From Defluviitaleaceae bacterium (GTDB taxonomy: Bacteria > Bacillota > Clostridia > Lachnospirales > WQUN01), in the NCBI GenBank assembly GCA_009780315.1, contig WRAH01000001.1, positions 159,688 to 223,687 of the forward strand: a stretch of 64,000 bases of DNA. Reading direction: 5' to 3'. The notes below the pieces were generated by a model. It saw only the letters and a list, made by a program, of their open reading frames with translations, was not told the DNA's origin and did not search any database. Shown piece after piece: positions 47,642 to 56,542 of this stretch. The position numbers and the translations under genes were made by a program. Numbering within the stretch: position 1 is the stretch's first letter; the number at the start of each line of letters is the position of its first letter.

Positions 47642-48130
47642 TTACTTTCCAACGTTGGTAATGCTTGCTTTAAGTTCAAAAAAGCTTTTTAGCTGTGCGT
47701 GTAATGCGTCTTTAAGCAACTTCGCATCGGTCGCACTGCTACGTGAATGGGTGTATTCTTTCATCACTTCTGCAAAAAAGTCACGCTCTTCTTGATTTAG
47801 GGAATTGGCGGCAATGTCAGATATCGTATTAAAATCCCCTGTGACAGGGATTTCTACTTTGCGCGCATCACCATAGATTAAATAATCTGATGTGAGGTTA
47901 AATGTGTCACAAAGTTTCTGACATAGAGAAAGTGTTACGCCCCGTTGACCGTATTCAATCAAACGCACATGAGATGGTGTGATATCTAAAATTTCAGATA
48001 AACGGTCTACACTAATATCCATCTCTCTGCGCAATGTTCTTATACGAACCCCTACTTCTTTATCAAGATTCGACTTGTTTGCCTTCCGCACTGACCGACG
48101 TGCAAGCTTTGCCCTTACTTCATTTTGCAT
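47642..48130 (-). CDS. XRE-family transcriptional regulator
   Basis: A 162-residue protein. A Cro/C1-type HTH lies at residues about 27-85 (VGVRIRTLRREMDISVDRLS, ITPSHVRLIEYGQRGV), preceded by a basic N-terminal stretch. The C-terminus (about 100-162) is helical and unassigned. GGAG is 7 bases before the ATG. It is convergent with the aldo/keto reductase gene and upstream of no obvious operon partner, so its targets are unknown. Confidence 0.88.
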   Translation of the reverse strand: MQNEVRAKLARRSVRKANKSNLDKEVGVRIRTLRREMDISVDRLSEILDITPSHVRLIEYGQRGVTLSLCQKLCDTFNLTSDYLIYGDARKVEIPVTGDFNTISDIAANSLNQEERDFFAEVMKEYTHSRSSATDAKLLKDALHAQLKSFFELKASITNVGK

Positions 48131-48242
48131 AAGTTAACTCCTATACTTATATATTTAAAAACCATTAACTGTATTTTATCTTATTTTTCGACAATCTGTC
48201 AACACCTAATGATTCTGAAAATACACTATAGATTTCCTCAAA

Positions 48243-48270
48243 AAAAGCGGCTTTCGCCGCTTCTTTTTTT
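48243..48270 (-). terminator. Terminator of the 5'-nucleotidase gene
   Basis: AAGCGGC (48245-48251) and GCCGCTT (48256-48262) form a tight stem-loop with A/T runs on both sides, 7 bases past the minus-strand stop. Confidence 0.9.
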
Positions 48271-48276
48271 TAATGA

Positions 48277-50526
48277 TTATGCGTTAAGTTCTAAATATCT
48301 GCCAAATACCCAGCCTGTGAGTTCGCCAAGTTGGATTCTGTGCCATACATGGGTTGTACCTACAGACTCAAGTACAGTCACAACATCATCACGGCGAAGT
48401 ACGCCAACAGGGGTTGCGTCAGAAGAAGCATTGGCGCGGACATTCAAATACCATGCATTCACCACTGTACCTGTGCCTGATGGTGCAGGTGCTTCAACAG
48501 CAACAGGGATTTCTTCCACAACAGGTGTTTCTTCTACTATGGGTACTTCTTCTACTACAGGTGTTTCTTCTACTTCTTCAATGGATTCAACTTCATATTC
48601 GTACTCATACTCTTCAAGTCCTTCAATGTCGGCTGGAAGGGTTACGATGTCTTGGAAATTTCCGCCTGCACGATGTTGTAAAGTTTCAATCATTGCATCA
48701 CGAAGCAACATCAATCCAAACTCTTCCCAAATGGTTGAGTCTGTTGGCACGTCTGTCCATGCTACCAAAGAACCATCAGCCAATAGTGCAAAGGGCTCTG
48801 AAATAAATGTCATGCCCAATGCATCACCATGATTGTTGCCAGGGAATGGGAAACGGTCGCCACCATTTGAGCCAAATCCGCCCCAAATAAAGTTAGAGCC
48901 AATCACACGGTAAATAGTATCATCATCATTGATAGGTTCGCCATTTGCAAAATACCATGTATATCTTGGACGTGCCACGCCGCCATACACAAAGTCGTCA
49001 ACACGCTCACCCCGCACTGCTCCTGAAACCACCGCAGGCTGTCCTCCATTAAGTCCAAATTCAGGAGGATCCATGGTTGCACCGCCAGCTTCCATGCTCA
49101 TAAGTGTTACAAGGTCACGCCCATACATTTCAAACAAAAGGACTGCATTATTAAATGGCATGGTGGCAATCATGTCTAGCATGGTTACATCGTCACCAGC
49201 TTCCCAGTGCCATGGACCCATGTTGCGCCATCCGCCAAAGTTGGATATATATACCCAGTCGTTGAGTACAGTATTTGTCCAATCTGCGTCGGTGGTATTG
49301 CGTATGACGTGGTTTTGCACAAGCTCTGTAACCCATTGATTTCTGTGGTTACGCAATACTGTATTGTCTTCAATGCCTTCCGGTGCGCCTGGTGTACCAC
49401 GTTGTCCTACAACTTGGTTAAGGAATGTGCCAGCTTCGTCCCAAAATAAATCTACTTGGGCAGATACTGCATTGTACACTGCTTGTACATTGTCATTTTG
49501 GAAAGCATAGTGGGTGTGGAAGTTCAAAATAGAATATGGGTTAGGTTCGCCATCTATATTGGCTGGGCCTGTCATTTCGCTTCTTACTTCACTTATCATG
49601 TTACCGTCTTCGTCAAAGAAGAAGGATAAGCGTCCTAGTGTGCGCCCGTGCCAGCCTGCTTCAGCCAACATTGTGCCATTGACGGTACGGTTGGTCACAA
49701 GATGGGTGTGTCCTGCAATAATTGCATCAAAACCATCCACAAGGTGTGCAAGCACTTCGGCTTCTGCACCATGTCCACCACCTGTACCCATGTGGGTCAA
49801 GGCAACAACAGCCCCTGCGCCGTAATAGTCTCTTAAATGCTGGATAAGCACTTCAATATCATTGACCCATGCTTCGTTAAAGTTGTCTGCAAAAGCCACT
49901 TCCCCGTCAGACATGTATGCACCAATAGTAGGTGTGCGAAGGTCAAAATTGCTAAGGATTGCATTGGATACAAGATGAGACATACCACTGGTCATTAGCC
50001 CAACCATTGCCACAACTGCGCCGTCACGCTCAATGATTGTATAGGGCTGAACCCAGTCAGGATGGTCATTGGTACCAGCAACAAAAAGGTCTGCTGCCAG
50101 GAATGTAATACTTTCACCAAATTCACTGGCACGCTCTACAGAGCCAAAGCTAAATTCATGATTGCCAAGGGAGGAATAATTCACACCAAGGAAATCGTAA
50201 AGCCATACTGTAGGCTCACCCATTAAAAAGTTGGATACAGGATGACCATGGTAGTTATCTCCACCAGCAACCATAACTACATTGTCACGGTTGGGGTTTT
50301 GGCTTGCCCAAAACTCAGAAAACGCTGCAAACAATGCCGCGCCTGGGTCTGACGCACTAACAAAGCCGTCAATAAAGCCATGATAGTCCGCATGATGCAA
50401 AATATCAATGCGGGTTGCATACTCTGGATACGCTTCCGCTCTGGCTGTCATTGGCACGGCGAAGATTCCCAACGCCATTACGCCTGCGGTCAGCAGTGCG
50501 GCTACTTTACGAAGTGGATTTTTCAT
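48277..50526 (-). CDS. Secreted 5'-nucleotidase/UshA-like phosphoesterase with SH3 domain
   Basis: A 749-residue exported protein with signal peptide MKNPLRKVAALLTAGVMALG, ending near AEA. The metallophosphatase domain (about 35-310) shows HADYHG, AGGDNYHG, LGNHEF, ALTHMG and AGHTH, the dimetal ligand blocks. A 5'-nucleotidase C-terminal domain (about 370-600) follows. Then comes an acidic linker with repeated TPVVEE/VPIVEE units (about 645-680) and a bacterial SH3 domain (about 690-749, YLNVRANASSDATPVGVL). That is a likely wall tether. The ATG at 50526 has GGAGG 7 bases upstream. Confidence 0.9.
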   Translation of the reverse strand: MKNPLRKVAALLTAGVMALGIFAVPMTARAEAYPEYATRIDILHHADYHGFIDGFVSASDPGAALFAAFSEFWASQNPNRDNVVMVAGGDNYHGHPVSNFLMGEPTVWLYDFLGVNYSSLGNHEFSFGSVERASEFGESITFLAADLFVAGTNDHPDWVQPYTIIERDGAVVAMVGLMTSGMSHLVSNAILSNFDLRTPTIGAYMSDGEVAFADNFNEAWVNDIEVLIQHLRDYYGAGAVVALTHMGTGGGHGAEAEVLAHLVDGFDAIIAGHTHLVTNRTVNGTMLAEAGWHGRTLGRLSFFFDEDGNMISEVRSEMTGPANIDGEPNPYSILNFHTHYAFQNDNVQAVYNAVSAQVDLFWDEAGTFLNQVVGQRGTPGAPEGIEDNTVLRNHRNQWVTELVQNHVIRNTTDADWTNTVLNDWVYISNFGGWRNMGPWHWEAGDDVTMLDMIATMPFNNAVLLFEMYGRDLVTLMSMEAGGATMDPPEFGLNGGQPAVVSGAVRGERVDDFVYGGVARPRYTWYFANGEPINDDDTIYRVIGSNFIWGGFGSNGGDRFPFPGNNHGDALGMTFISEPFALLADGSLVAWTDVPTDSTIWEEFGLMLLRDAMIETLQHRAGGNFQDIVTLPADIEGLEEYEYEYEVESIEEVEETPVVEEVPIVEETPVVEEIPVAVEAPAPSGTGTVVNAWYLNVRANASSDATPVGVLRRDDVVTVLESVGTTHVWHRIQLGELTGWVFGRYLELNA

Positions 50527-50582
50527 GTACAAACCTCCTATAAGAGATTAAGTTTAGTCTCAACTTATGTCGAGCTATGCAG

Positions 50583-50611
50583 ATAATATCATGTTCAATT
50601 TCTGTGTGCAA
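50583..50611 (-). promoter_or_regulatory. Promoter of the 5'-nucleotidase gene
   Basis: On the minus strand TTGCAC (50606-50611), 17 bases and an extended -10 TGATATTAT (core 50583-50588). The leader is about 50 bases. Confidence 0.65.
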
Positions 50612-50698
50612 GACAAAATCATTAGAATTTGATATAATCGTAACATCTTTGCCGTAAAAGGGGGAATTTTGTTTTGACTACACCAGCAACTTGCGCAT

Positions 50699-50745
50699 AG
50701 CAAAGGCTATTGCGTTTAAATAAAAAACCTACAATAGCCTTTGCT
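50699..50745. repeat. Long inverted repeat in leader of CD3324-family gene
   Basis: AGCAAAGGCTATTG (50699-50712) pairs perfectly with CAATAGCCTTTGCT (50732-50745) over 14 bp with a 19-base loop, 33 bases before the next ATG. It has no U-tail, so it is more likely a regulatory stem or operator than a terminator. Confidence 0.5.
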
Positions 50746-50777
50746 TTCCTAAAGGAAAAATTTTTTAGGAGGGCAAT

Positions 50778-51059
50778 ATGCGCTATGTCAATGCGCAGGA
50801 TATCTTCCCTGAAGACATCCTCGCACTTATGCAAGAATACACGGACGGTGCGTATATATACATCCCTCGGAAAACGCGTAAACAATGGGGCGAAAACACA
50901 GCCTCAAAAACCAAAACGCGGGAACGGAATAAAGAAATATACGCCCGCTATCAGTCTGGCAAAAAAGTAACAGAACTCGCCATAGAGTATTTTTTATCAG
51001 AAAAAAGCATTCAAGGTATTATCACAAAAGAGAAAAAGCTGAATCTTGTTTCAGAATAG
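50778..51059 (+). CDS. CD3324-family small HTH protein
   Basis: A 93-residue protein matching the CD3324 family of Clostridia. It starts MRYVNAQDIFPEDILALMQEY, then GAYIYIPRKTRKQWGE, and ends in an HTH-like segment (SGKKVTELAIEYFLSEKSIQGI). AGGAGGG lies 4 bases before the ATG. The fold is related to Mor-type DNA-binding proteins. Targets are unknown. The DUF1062 gene starts 55 bases after its stop. Confidence 0.85.
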   Translation: MRYVNAQDIFPEDILALMQEYTDGAYIYIPRKTRKQWGENTASKTKTRERNKEIYARYQSGKKVTELAIEYFLSEKSIQGIITKEKKLNLVSE

Positions 51060-51114
51060 TCTTTCAGGTAGCTCATGCGTCAGGTTGCGGTTTATGATTT
51101 CATTGGTGATAAAA

Positions 51115-51732
51115 ATGAATCATAACGAAGTAACTTGGCGCATTTTTCCGTTAAACACCCCAACAATTATCCGTCATTGCAGTAAATGCAACCGCAAAAT
51201 GGATTTTTATTGCAGTGAAAAATTCCGCACAAACAGCAATCAAACCCGTTCAGACATTTGGCTGATTTACAAATGCGAAAAATGCGACACAACCTTAAAA
51301 CTAGCCATAAAAAAAGGCATAAAGCCCAGTGACTTGCCAAAAGAACGATTCGACAAGTTTACAAACAATGATGTAGCACTGGCATGGGAATACGCCTTTA
51401 ACTGTGATTTTTTAAAAAATCACAACTGTGTCATAAACTATGCCAGTGTAAAATATCGCGTAGATGGCATTGAATCCATTGACTTAGAAAAGCCTTTATA
51501 CATTCATTTGAAAAGTGACTTTGTTTTTGACCTCAAGTTAAGCGGTTTTTTGGCAAGTACATTAAACCTTTCTGTAACCAAAATAAAAAGGCTTGCCGAA
51601 ATGGGAAACATTACGACAAACCCTGAATGTAATATTGCAAAACATAAAATTAAATCTGATATGGAAATTTTAATTCATACACTTAGCTCACCTCTATTAC
51701 AGCCCCTCCTGCTGAATGAACCCGTCCAATAA
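51115..51732 (+). CDS. DUF1062 family protein with zinc-ribbon
   Basis: A 205-residue protein of the DUF1062 type. The N-terminus has HCSKCNRKMDFYCSE and YKCEKCDTTLKL, two Cys pairs that would form a zinc ribbon (about residues 18-65). The rest is mixed alpha/beta without known motifs. The ATG at 51115 has GGTGAT upstream; earlier in-frame starts overlap the previous gene. The last 50 bases overlap the end of selD on the other strand. Function unknown. Confidence 0.78.
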   Translation: MNHNEVTWRIFPLNTPTIIRHCSKCNRKMDFYCSEKFRTNSNQTRSDIWLIYKCEKCDTTLKLAIKKGIKPSDLPKERFDKFTNNDVALAWEYAFNCDFLKNHNCVINYASVKYRVDGIESIDLEKPLYIHLKSDFVFDLKLSGFLASTLNLSVTKIKRLAEMGNITTNPECNIAKHKIKSDMEILIHTLSSPLLQPLLLNEPVQ

Positions 51733-52726
51733 CCACAGCATCCACATTGGCTTCATGCATGTTAATCATCAATTTTTCCAAATCCACTTCGGGAATAGAT
51801 AACAACAACCCACCAGAGGTTTGAGGGTCAAATAATATTGCCCGAAGGGGTGTAGGCACATCTGCGGCAAACTTTATTTTTTCGCCCAGATATTCCTCAT
51901 TGCGTTCTGCGCCGCCAGGAATAATGCCTTGGTCAGCCAAAAGATACGCCCCGTCAAATATGGGTACAGCACTAGCGTCTATTGCAAGTGTACAACCACT
52001 GGCTTCTGCCAATTCGCTGGCATGACCCAGAAAACCAAAACCTGTAATATCAGTACACGCATTCACCCGTGTTTTTGCCGCCGCATCACGGGCATATTTA
52101 TTGAGAGTTGCCATAGACACAATGGCTTCTTTAAAATCTTCTTGGGTAATCATGTCGCGCTTGGCGGCGGTGGCAATAATCCCATTCCCCAGCGGCTTGG
52201 TTAGCACCAGTACATCACCCACTTTTGCACCTGCATTGCTCCAAATCTCACTAGGGTCAATACACGCGCTGACGCACATGCCATATTTCGGCTCGGCATC
52301 TTCTACAGAATGCCCCCCTGCAATGACTGCACCTGCTTCGCGTACTTTTTCTGCCCCCCCTGCAAGAATTGCCGCAACATCTTCTGGTGGTAAACAACTG
52401 GGTACACAAAAAATATTCAATGCAATATTCGGAGACGCGCCCATTGCATACACATCTGACAAGGAATTTGCCGCCGCAATTTGCCCATATTGATAAGGGT
52501 CGTCAACAATCGGCGGAAAAAAATCCACCGTTTGAATCAGCACCAAGTCGTCGCGCAATTTATATACACAAGCGTCATCACGGGTGTCAAACCCAACAAG
52601 CAAACTTGCGTCATAGTTCTGTGGCAAAGCTTTTAACATTTCAGATAGAGCCCCCGGCCCTAGTTTAGCTGCTCAACCCGCTTTTGCTGACATATGGGAT
52701 AAACGTTGTTTTTCTCTAGCCATCAT
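51683..52726 (-). CDS. selD: Selenophosphate synthetase SelD, itself a selenoprotein (in-frame UGA)
   Basis: A 347-residue enzyme making selenophosphate from selenide and ATP. Conventional ORF calling gives a start at 52639. Upstream in the same frame, an ATG at 52726 (AGGAG 6 bases before) begins MMAREKQRLSHMSAKAG. A TGA follows at 52673-52675, then AAKLGPGAL. This aligns with the catalytic Cys/Sec and Lys of SelD (Sec18, K21). Downstream, GFDTRDDACVYKL, QTVDFFPPIVDDPY, GGHSVEDAEPKYG and DPQTSGGLL are SelD hallmarks. A bSECIS-like hairpin follows the UGA and a tRNA-Sec gene lies 114 bases upstream. No selA or selB is in the window. Confidence 0.93.
52646..52662 (-). promoter_or_regulatory. 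Candidate bacterial SECIS hairpin in selD
   Basis: Starting 10 bases after the UGA, TAGGGCC pairs with GGCTCTA (one G-U) around a GGG loop. The distance and a G-containing small apical loop fit bacterial SECIS rules for SelB binding. Confidence 0.65.
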
Positions 52727-52805
52727 TCAACACTCCTTTCGATTTGAGTAAGGACGCTGTCCCTACCACCTTATCACGCCAGCGGACAAAGCCCGTTTAC
52801 GCTAT

Positions 52806-52836
52806 AAAAACGCCCGAAAATCATCGGGCGTATCAT
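52806..52836 (-). terminator. Terminator after tRNA-Sec
   Basis: ACGCCCGA (52810-52817) pairs with TCGGGCGT (52824-52831). On the minus strand a T5 run follows. It separates tRNA-Sec from selD. Confidence 0.8.
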
Positions 52837-52839
52837 TTT

Positions 52840-52936
52840 TGGCGGGAATATGTGGGAATCGAACCCACCTAAGCAGCGACTAACCACTCTCACAGGTTTT
52901 GAAGACCAGGGGGCACACCAGCACCCATCTACTCCC
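52840..52936 (-). tRNA. selC: tRNA-Sec (anticodon UCA)
   Basis: A 97-base tRNA on the minus strand. The anticodon loop is CTTCAAAA with UCA, it has a long variable arm, the T-arm is GTGGG/TTCGATT/CCCAC, and the extended 8-position acceptor is GGGAGTAG/ATATTCCC (eighth pair mismatched). The discriminator G and CCA are encoded. It decodes UGA as selenocysteine and lies just upstream of Sec-containing selD. Confidence 0.95.
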
Positions 52937-52984
52937 AAAGAAAACATAGGAAGAAGTCAATTGTACGAGTATTATAAATAAAAG

Positions 52985-53548
52985 TCAAATATAATTCACA
53001 AAATTATCTTTGCGCGGTGCTGCCATTGGCAGTGATTCTGACGTGTAGCCAAGCACAAGTACATATAGGGGGTCATAGTTTTCTGGAAGTTCTAAGTCTT
53101 TTCTAAACCCATCACCATATTCAGTTTCAAGTGCAACCAAAGCAGTTTGTACGATACAGGTTTGTATGCCTAGACTTTCTGCCGCATACAGCATATTCAT
53201 CATCCCAACAGCACAGTCAGCCATTGCCGATTTTGAGTCTTTTTGCCCAGAAATAAAAATGGCGCATGGTGAATGGTAGAAATAGTGAAAGTCGGGTGCT
53301 ACCAACCATGGTTGGGCTTCCACTAACGCGGCTTCTTTTTCAGGCAAAGCGTCTCTTGCAACTTCTGCAATTCTATCAAGCAAAGACTTTTTTTGCACGA
53401 CTGTAAAATGCCAAGGTTGACCATTCCACGCGCTGGGTGCGTGGCGGCCTGCTTCTAAAATTGTAGCCAAATCAAGGGCATCTATTTTGGTTGGTTTATA
53501 ATCCCTTACAGACCTTCTCTCATGAATCATCTTTAGCACTTCATTCAT
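52985..53548 (-). CDS. Nitroreductase family protein
   Basis: A 187-residue FMN-dependent oxidoreductase. MIHERRSVRDYKPTKI, GRHAPSAWNGQPWHFTVV and the C-terminal VLGYTSE(S) region are standard for the family. The mid-segment (AVGMMNMLYAAESLGIQTC) lines the dimer interface. GGAGG lies upstream of the ATG. It follows the soluble hybrid kinase by 23 bases on the same strand and precedes tRNA-Sec. The physiological acceptor is unknown. Confidence 0.9.
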   Translation of the reverse strand: MNEVLKMIHERRSVRDYKPTKIDALDLATILEAGRHAPSAWNGQPWHFTVVQKKSLLDRIAEVARDALPEKEAALVEAQPWLVAPDFHYFYHSPCAIFISGQKDSKSAMADCAVGMMNMLYAAESLGIQTCIVQTALVALETEYGDGFRKDLELPENYDPLYVLVLGYTSESLPMAAPRKDNFVNYI

Positions 53549-53571
53549 TTACGGTTTCCTCCAAAGCAATT

Positions 53572-55146
53572 TTATTTTTTAATATATTTATGCATTTTTT
53601 CTAAAACCATACTAATATCAATGGGCTTACTCACATGGTCATTCATGCCTGCTGCCTGACATTTTTCAACGTCTTCTTTAAATACATTGGCTGTCATGGC
53701 AACAATTGGAATGGTGCGGGCTTTTGGCATTTCCATTGACCGAATCTTGCGTGTTGCCGTAAGCCCGTCTAACACAGGCATTTGAATGTCCATAAAAATA
53801 AGACTGAACTTATATGGGTCTGTACTGAAAAGTTTAATGGCTTCCTCGCCATTTTCTGCTTCTACAATATCAACCCCTGTACCCTCAAGTAAAGATATCA
53901 CCACTTCCCGATTTATTTCTATATCTTCAACCAGTAAAATCGTTTTGCCTGTAAAATCATGGGCTTTTAATATATGAAACTCATTGTTTGAAGTCATTAA
54001 AAGGGGTATTTTTTGCGCAGGGTTTGCAATCCCTGTTTTTGCTTGAATGGTGAAAAAAAATTCTGAACCATTGTGCAGTGTAGACTGAACATCAATGCTT
54101 CCATCCATAAGTTCTACTATTTTTTTTGATATGGCAAGACCTAAGCCTGTACCGCCATATTTGCGGGAAATACTATTATCAGCTTGAGAAAACGGTATAA
54201 ATAAGTTTCCTAGTTGTGTTTCAGATATGCCAATGCCGTTATCCTTCACCGAAAAATACAATGTATTATCTTCACCGTCCGTGCTGGCAAGTGTTGCTGT
54301 CAGGGTAATTGTCCCGCCAATAGATGTAAATTTTAAGGCATTGGTAAGCAAATTCACTAAAACTTGGGCAAGCCTTTGCTCATCACATAAAATAGTATTT
54401 GGAATCAAAGGGTCACAAATGACTTTATAGGTGATATGTTTCTCTTCAAATTTATATCTTAACATGTTGGAAATGCGCTCAATCATGGTCTTAAAATTAA
54501 ATTCCACAGGGGATAGTACTAATTTGTCTACCTCAATTTTTGACATGTCAAGAATATCGTTAATAAGACTAAGCAAATGTGTGCTGGACTCTTCAATTTT
54601 TTCCATACAATAGTGGATTTTTTCAATATCTTTTGCTTCACGGGCGATTGCCGTCATGCCAATCACCGCATTAAGGGGGGTGCGTATTTCATGGGACATA
54701 TTTGAAAGAAATTCAGACTTTGCAGTGCTTGCACGATTGGCAGTATCAATGGCAGTGTGCATATCTGTAATATCATAAAGCCTTAGTGCAGTACCTATGC
54801 TTACCCCATGATTATCAATCAAAGGCATTCCATTGACAGCATACACATGAGGGGTTCCTGTATTATGAAAATCAATGGACTGATGTTTGGTTAAAGGATG
54901 AACCCCATCATTGACTTCATCCAAAATATCTGAAATATCGCCTAATGCTTTGTAGTGTATATATGGCATAAGGGCGGATTTATAGGGTTTGCCAGTAATA
55001 ACGCTAAAATCAGGAATATTTGCAATATTTAAAAACACTTTAGACGCATAAACCAAGCACGATTCATTGTCTAAAATAATAAGAACCGTTGTAGAGTGTT
55101 CGCGGGCAATTTCAAGATAGTAACGCTCTTTTTCTTTGAGTGACAA
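53572..55146 (-). CDS. Soluble PAS hybrid histidine kinase with receiver
   Basis: A 524-residue protein without membrane segments. A PAS-like domain (about 10-130, TTVLIILDNESCLVYAS to ALRLYDIT) leads to HisKA with SNMSHEIRTPLNAVIGM (phospho-His). HATPase_c follows (NLLTNALKF, VKDNGIGIS, GTGLGLAISKKI), then a receiver (ILLVEDIEINREV, D in IFMDIQMPVLDG, K in HVSKPID). The start is a TTG at 55146 with GGGGGTG 7 bases upstream. The DHp and receiver blocks resemble the kinase at 20836-23268, suggesting paralogy. The output partner is not in the window. Confidence 0.9.
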   Translation of the reverse strand: MSLKEKERYYLEIAREHSTTVLIILDNESCLVYASKVFLNIANIPDFSVITGKPYKSALMPYIHYKALGDISDILDEVNDGVHPLTKHQSIDFHNTGTPHVYAVNGMPLIDNHGVSIGTALRLYDITDMHTAIDTANRASTAKSEFLSNMSHEIRTPLNAVIGMTAIAREAKDIEKIHYCMEKIEESSTHLLSLINDILDMSKIEVDKLVLSPVEFNFKTMIERISNMLRYKFEEKHITYKVICDPLIPNTILCDEQRLAQVLVNLLTNALKFTSIGGTITLTATLASTDGEDNTLYFSVKDNGIGISETQLGNLFIPFSQADNSISRKYGGTGLGLAISKKIVELMDGSIDVQSTLHNGSEFFFTIQAKTGIANPAQKIPLLMTSNNEFHILKAHDFTGKTILLVEDIEINREVVISLLEGTGVDIVEAENGEEAIKLFSTDPYKFSLIFMDIQMPVLDGLTATRKIRSMEMPKARTIPIVAMTANVFKEDVEKCQAAGMNDHVSKPIDISMVLEKMHKYIKK

Positions 55147-55345
55147 TTTTCTTCACCCCCTTATCTTACATCAATATAAATTTATGCTAACTATTCCTTA
55201 TAAGTTCTAAGATTTTGACATAGAATCCCTCACACGTCAATATGTGTTACATCCTCATGTACTAAAATATTATTGACGGCGTACACGCTTTCCTTTAATA
55301 TATTCTTTGGAAAAAGTCTCAACAGAAATGAGGAAATTTTTTCAT

Positions 55346-56482
55346 ATGAAAAAACTAAAGCCCAGCAAATATGCTATTTTTTTCATCCTTGTTACCCTTT
55401 CCATGATTGGCATGGTTTTATTTGGGCTTCACTCTCTTGTTGACTTTGGGCTTAACCAAAATGTAGGGGTGTCTTTCCCTACAGGACGTGTACTTGAAAT
55501 TGTCCATGACCAGACAACGGTACATGAAAGCGGACTGCGCATGGGGAGACAAGATTTAATCGTTGAACTTTTGACAGGGACACATCGGGGGCGTATTGTT
55601 GAAGCAACCAATACCCTTTTGATTGGAAATTCTGTTTATGCCCAAGTGGGGCAAAGGCTTGTTATTTATTTTGAGGAGTCACCAAATTCTGGGCATTATT
55701 TTGCAAGAGTACATAGTTATGAGCGGGCAACGGCGATTTACGCCATTGTCCTCTTTTTAATTGCACTTTTGGTGGCTGTTTTTGGCAAGTCTGGATTACG
55801 GTCTGCCTTTTCACTGGTTTTTACTTTTGTAGTGATTATTTTCTTATTACTTCCCCTTATCACCATGGGCTGGCCGCCAGCCTTGCTTACTTTTGGACTG
55901 GCTTTTATTATTGTGTCTGTGTCTCTTATCTCTATTATGGGATTTGAAAGGAAGACTTATGTAAGTATTGCAGGGACGACGATTGGTATTGTCTTTTATG
56001 CATTATTTTATTTCATTCTTGGATACGCGTTAAATATCACAGGGTTTAATGTTGAAGCCATTAGCACCCTTGTGGTGATTGATTTTAATGTTGGACTCAG
56101 TGAGTTATTGTTTTGCGCTATATTGATTGCATCGTTGGGTGCTGTCATGGATGTTTCTGTTTCTCTTAGTTCTGTTATTGCAGAGCTAAGTGACGCGAAC
56201 CCCCAAATGGATTTTAAAAATCTCTTCGCGTCGGGCATGAAAGTTGGGCGGGATATGATTGGTTCATCTGCAAGCACCCTTATTCTAGCTTTTACAGGCA
56301 CGTTTTTTATATCACTCTTGTTGTTTAGACTAACCAATGTGAATTACAACATGCTTATTAACCGTGCGGATATTGCTATTGAGGTTTTGCGGGCGGTATC
56401 TGCTTCGGCGGCAATGATTTTATGCGCACCTGCTACGGCAGTGATTGGCGCATGGGTTTACACTAAGGTAAAAACAAAGTAG
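55346..56482 (+). CDS. YibE/F-like integral membrane protein
   Basis: A 378-residue membrane protein of the YibE/F family. TM1 is near residues 9-30. An external domain (about 35-135, LEIVHDQTTVHESG to YFARVHSYER) follows, then at least six TM helices (YAIVLFLIALLVAVFG, GWPPALLTFGLAFIIV, LLFCAILIASLGAVMD and others). VMDVSVSLSSVIAEL is a family block. The start is uncertain: ATG 55346 has GAGGA about 11 bases upstream, while 55328 and 55307 are open alternatives. Proposed as a transporter in the family; the substrate is unknown. Confidence 0.82.
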   Translation: MKKLKPSKYAIFFILVTLSMIGMVLFGLHSLVDFGLNQNVGVSFPTGRVLEIVHDQTTVHESGLRMGRQDLIVELLTGTHRGRIVEATNTLLIGNSVYAQVGQRLVIYFEESPNSGHYFARVHSYERATAIYAIVLFLIALLVAVFGKSGLRSAFSLVFTFVVIIFLLLPLITMGWPPALLTFGLAFIIVSVSLISIMGFERKTYVSIAGTTIGIVFYALFYFILGYALNITGFNVEAISTLVVIDFNVGLSELLFCAILIASLGAVMDVSVSLSSVIAELSDANPQMDFKNLFASGMKVGRDMIGSSASTLILAFTGTFFISLLLFRLTNVNYNMLINRADIAIEVLRAVSASAAMILCAPATAVIGAWVYTKVKTK

Positions 56483-56542
56483 GTATTTTCTGCGGGGAAA
56501 TCCCCAGTGAATATAAAAAATTCCTAAAGGAGTTGTTTTACA

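Noticed and set aside
48125..48832. 235-codon plus-strand frame across the 5'-nucleotidase C-terminus
   Set aside because: Its Ser/Thr-rich repeats are the complement of the TPVVEE linker repeats; no ribosome site.
50699..50745. Inverted repeat considered as a terminator
   Set aside because: No T-run on either strand directly after the stem; kept only as a repeat.
51683..52639. selD as an N-terminally truncated gene starting at 52639
   Set aside because: The missing N-terminus is present upstream in the same frame, interrupted only by a TGA at the expected Sec position, with tRNA-Sec adjacent.
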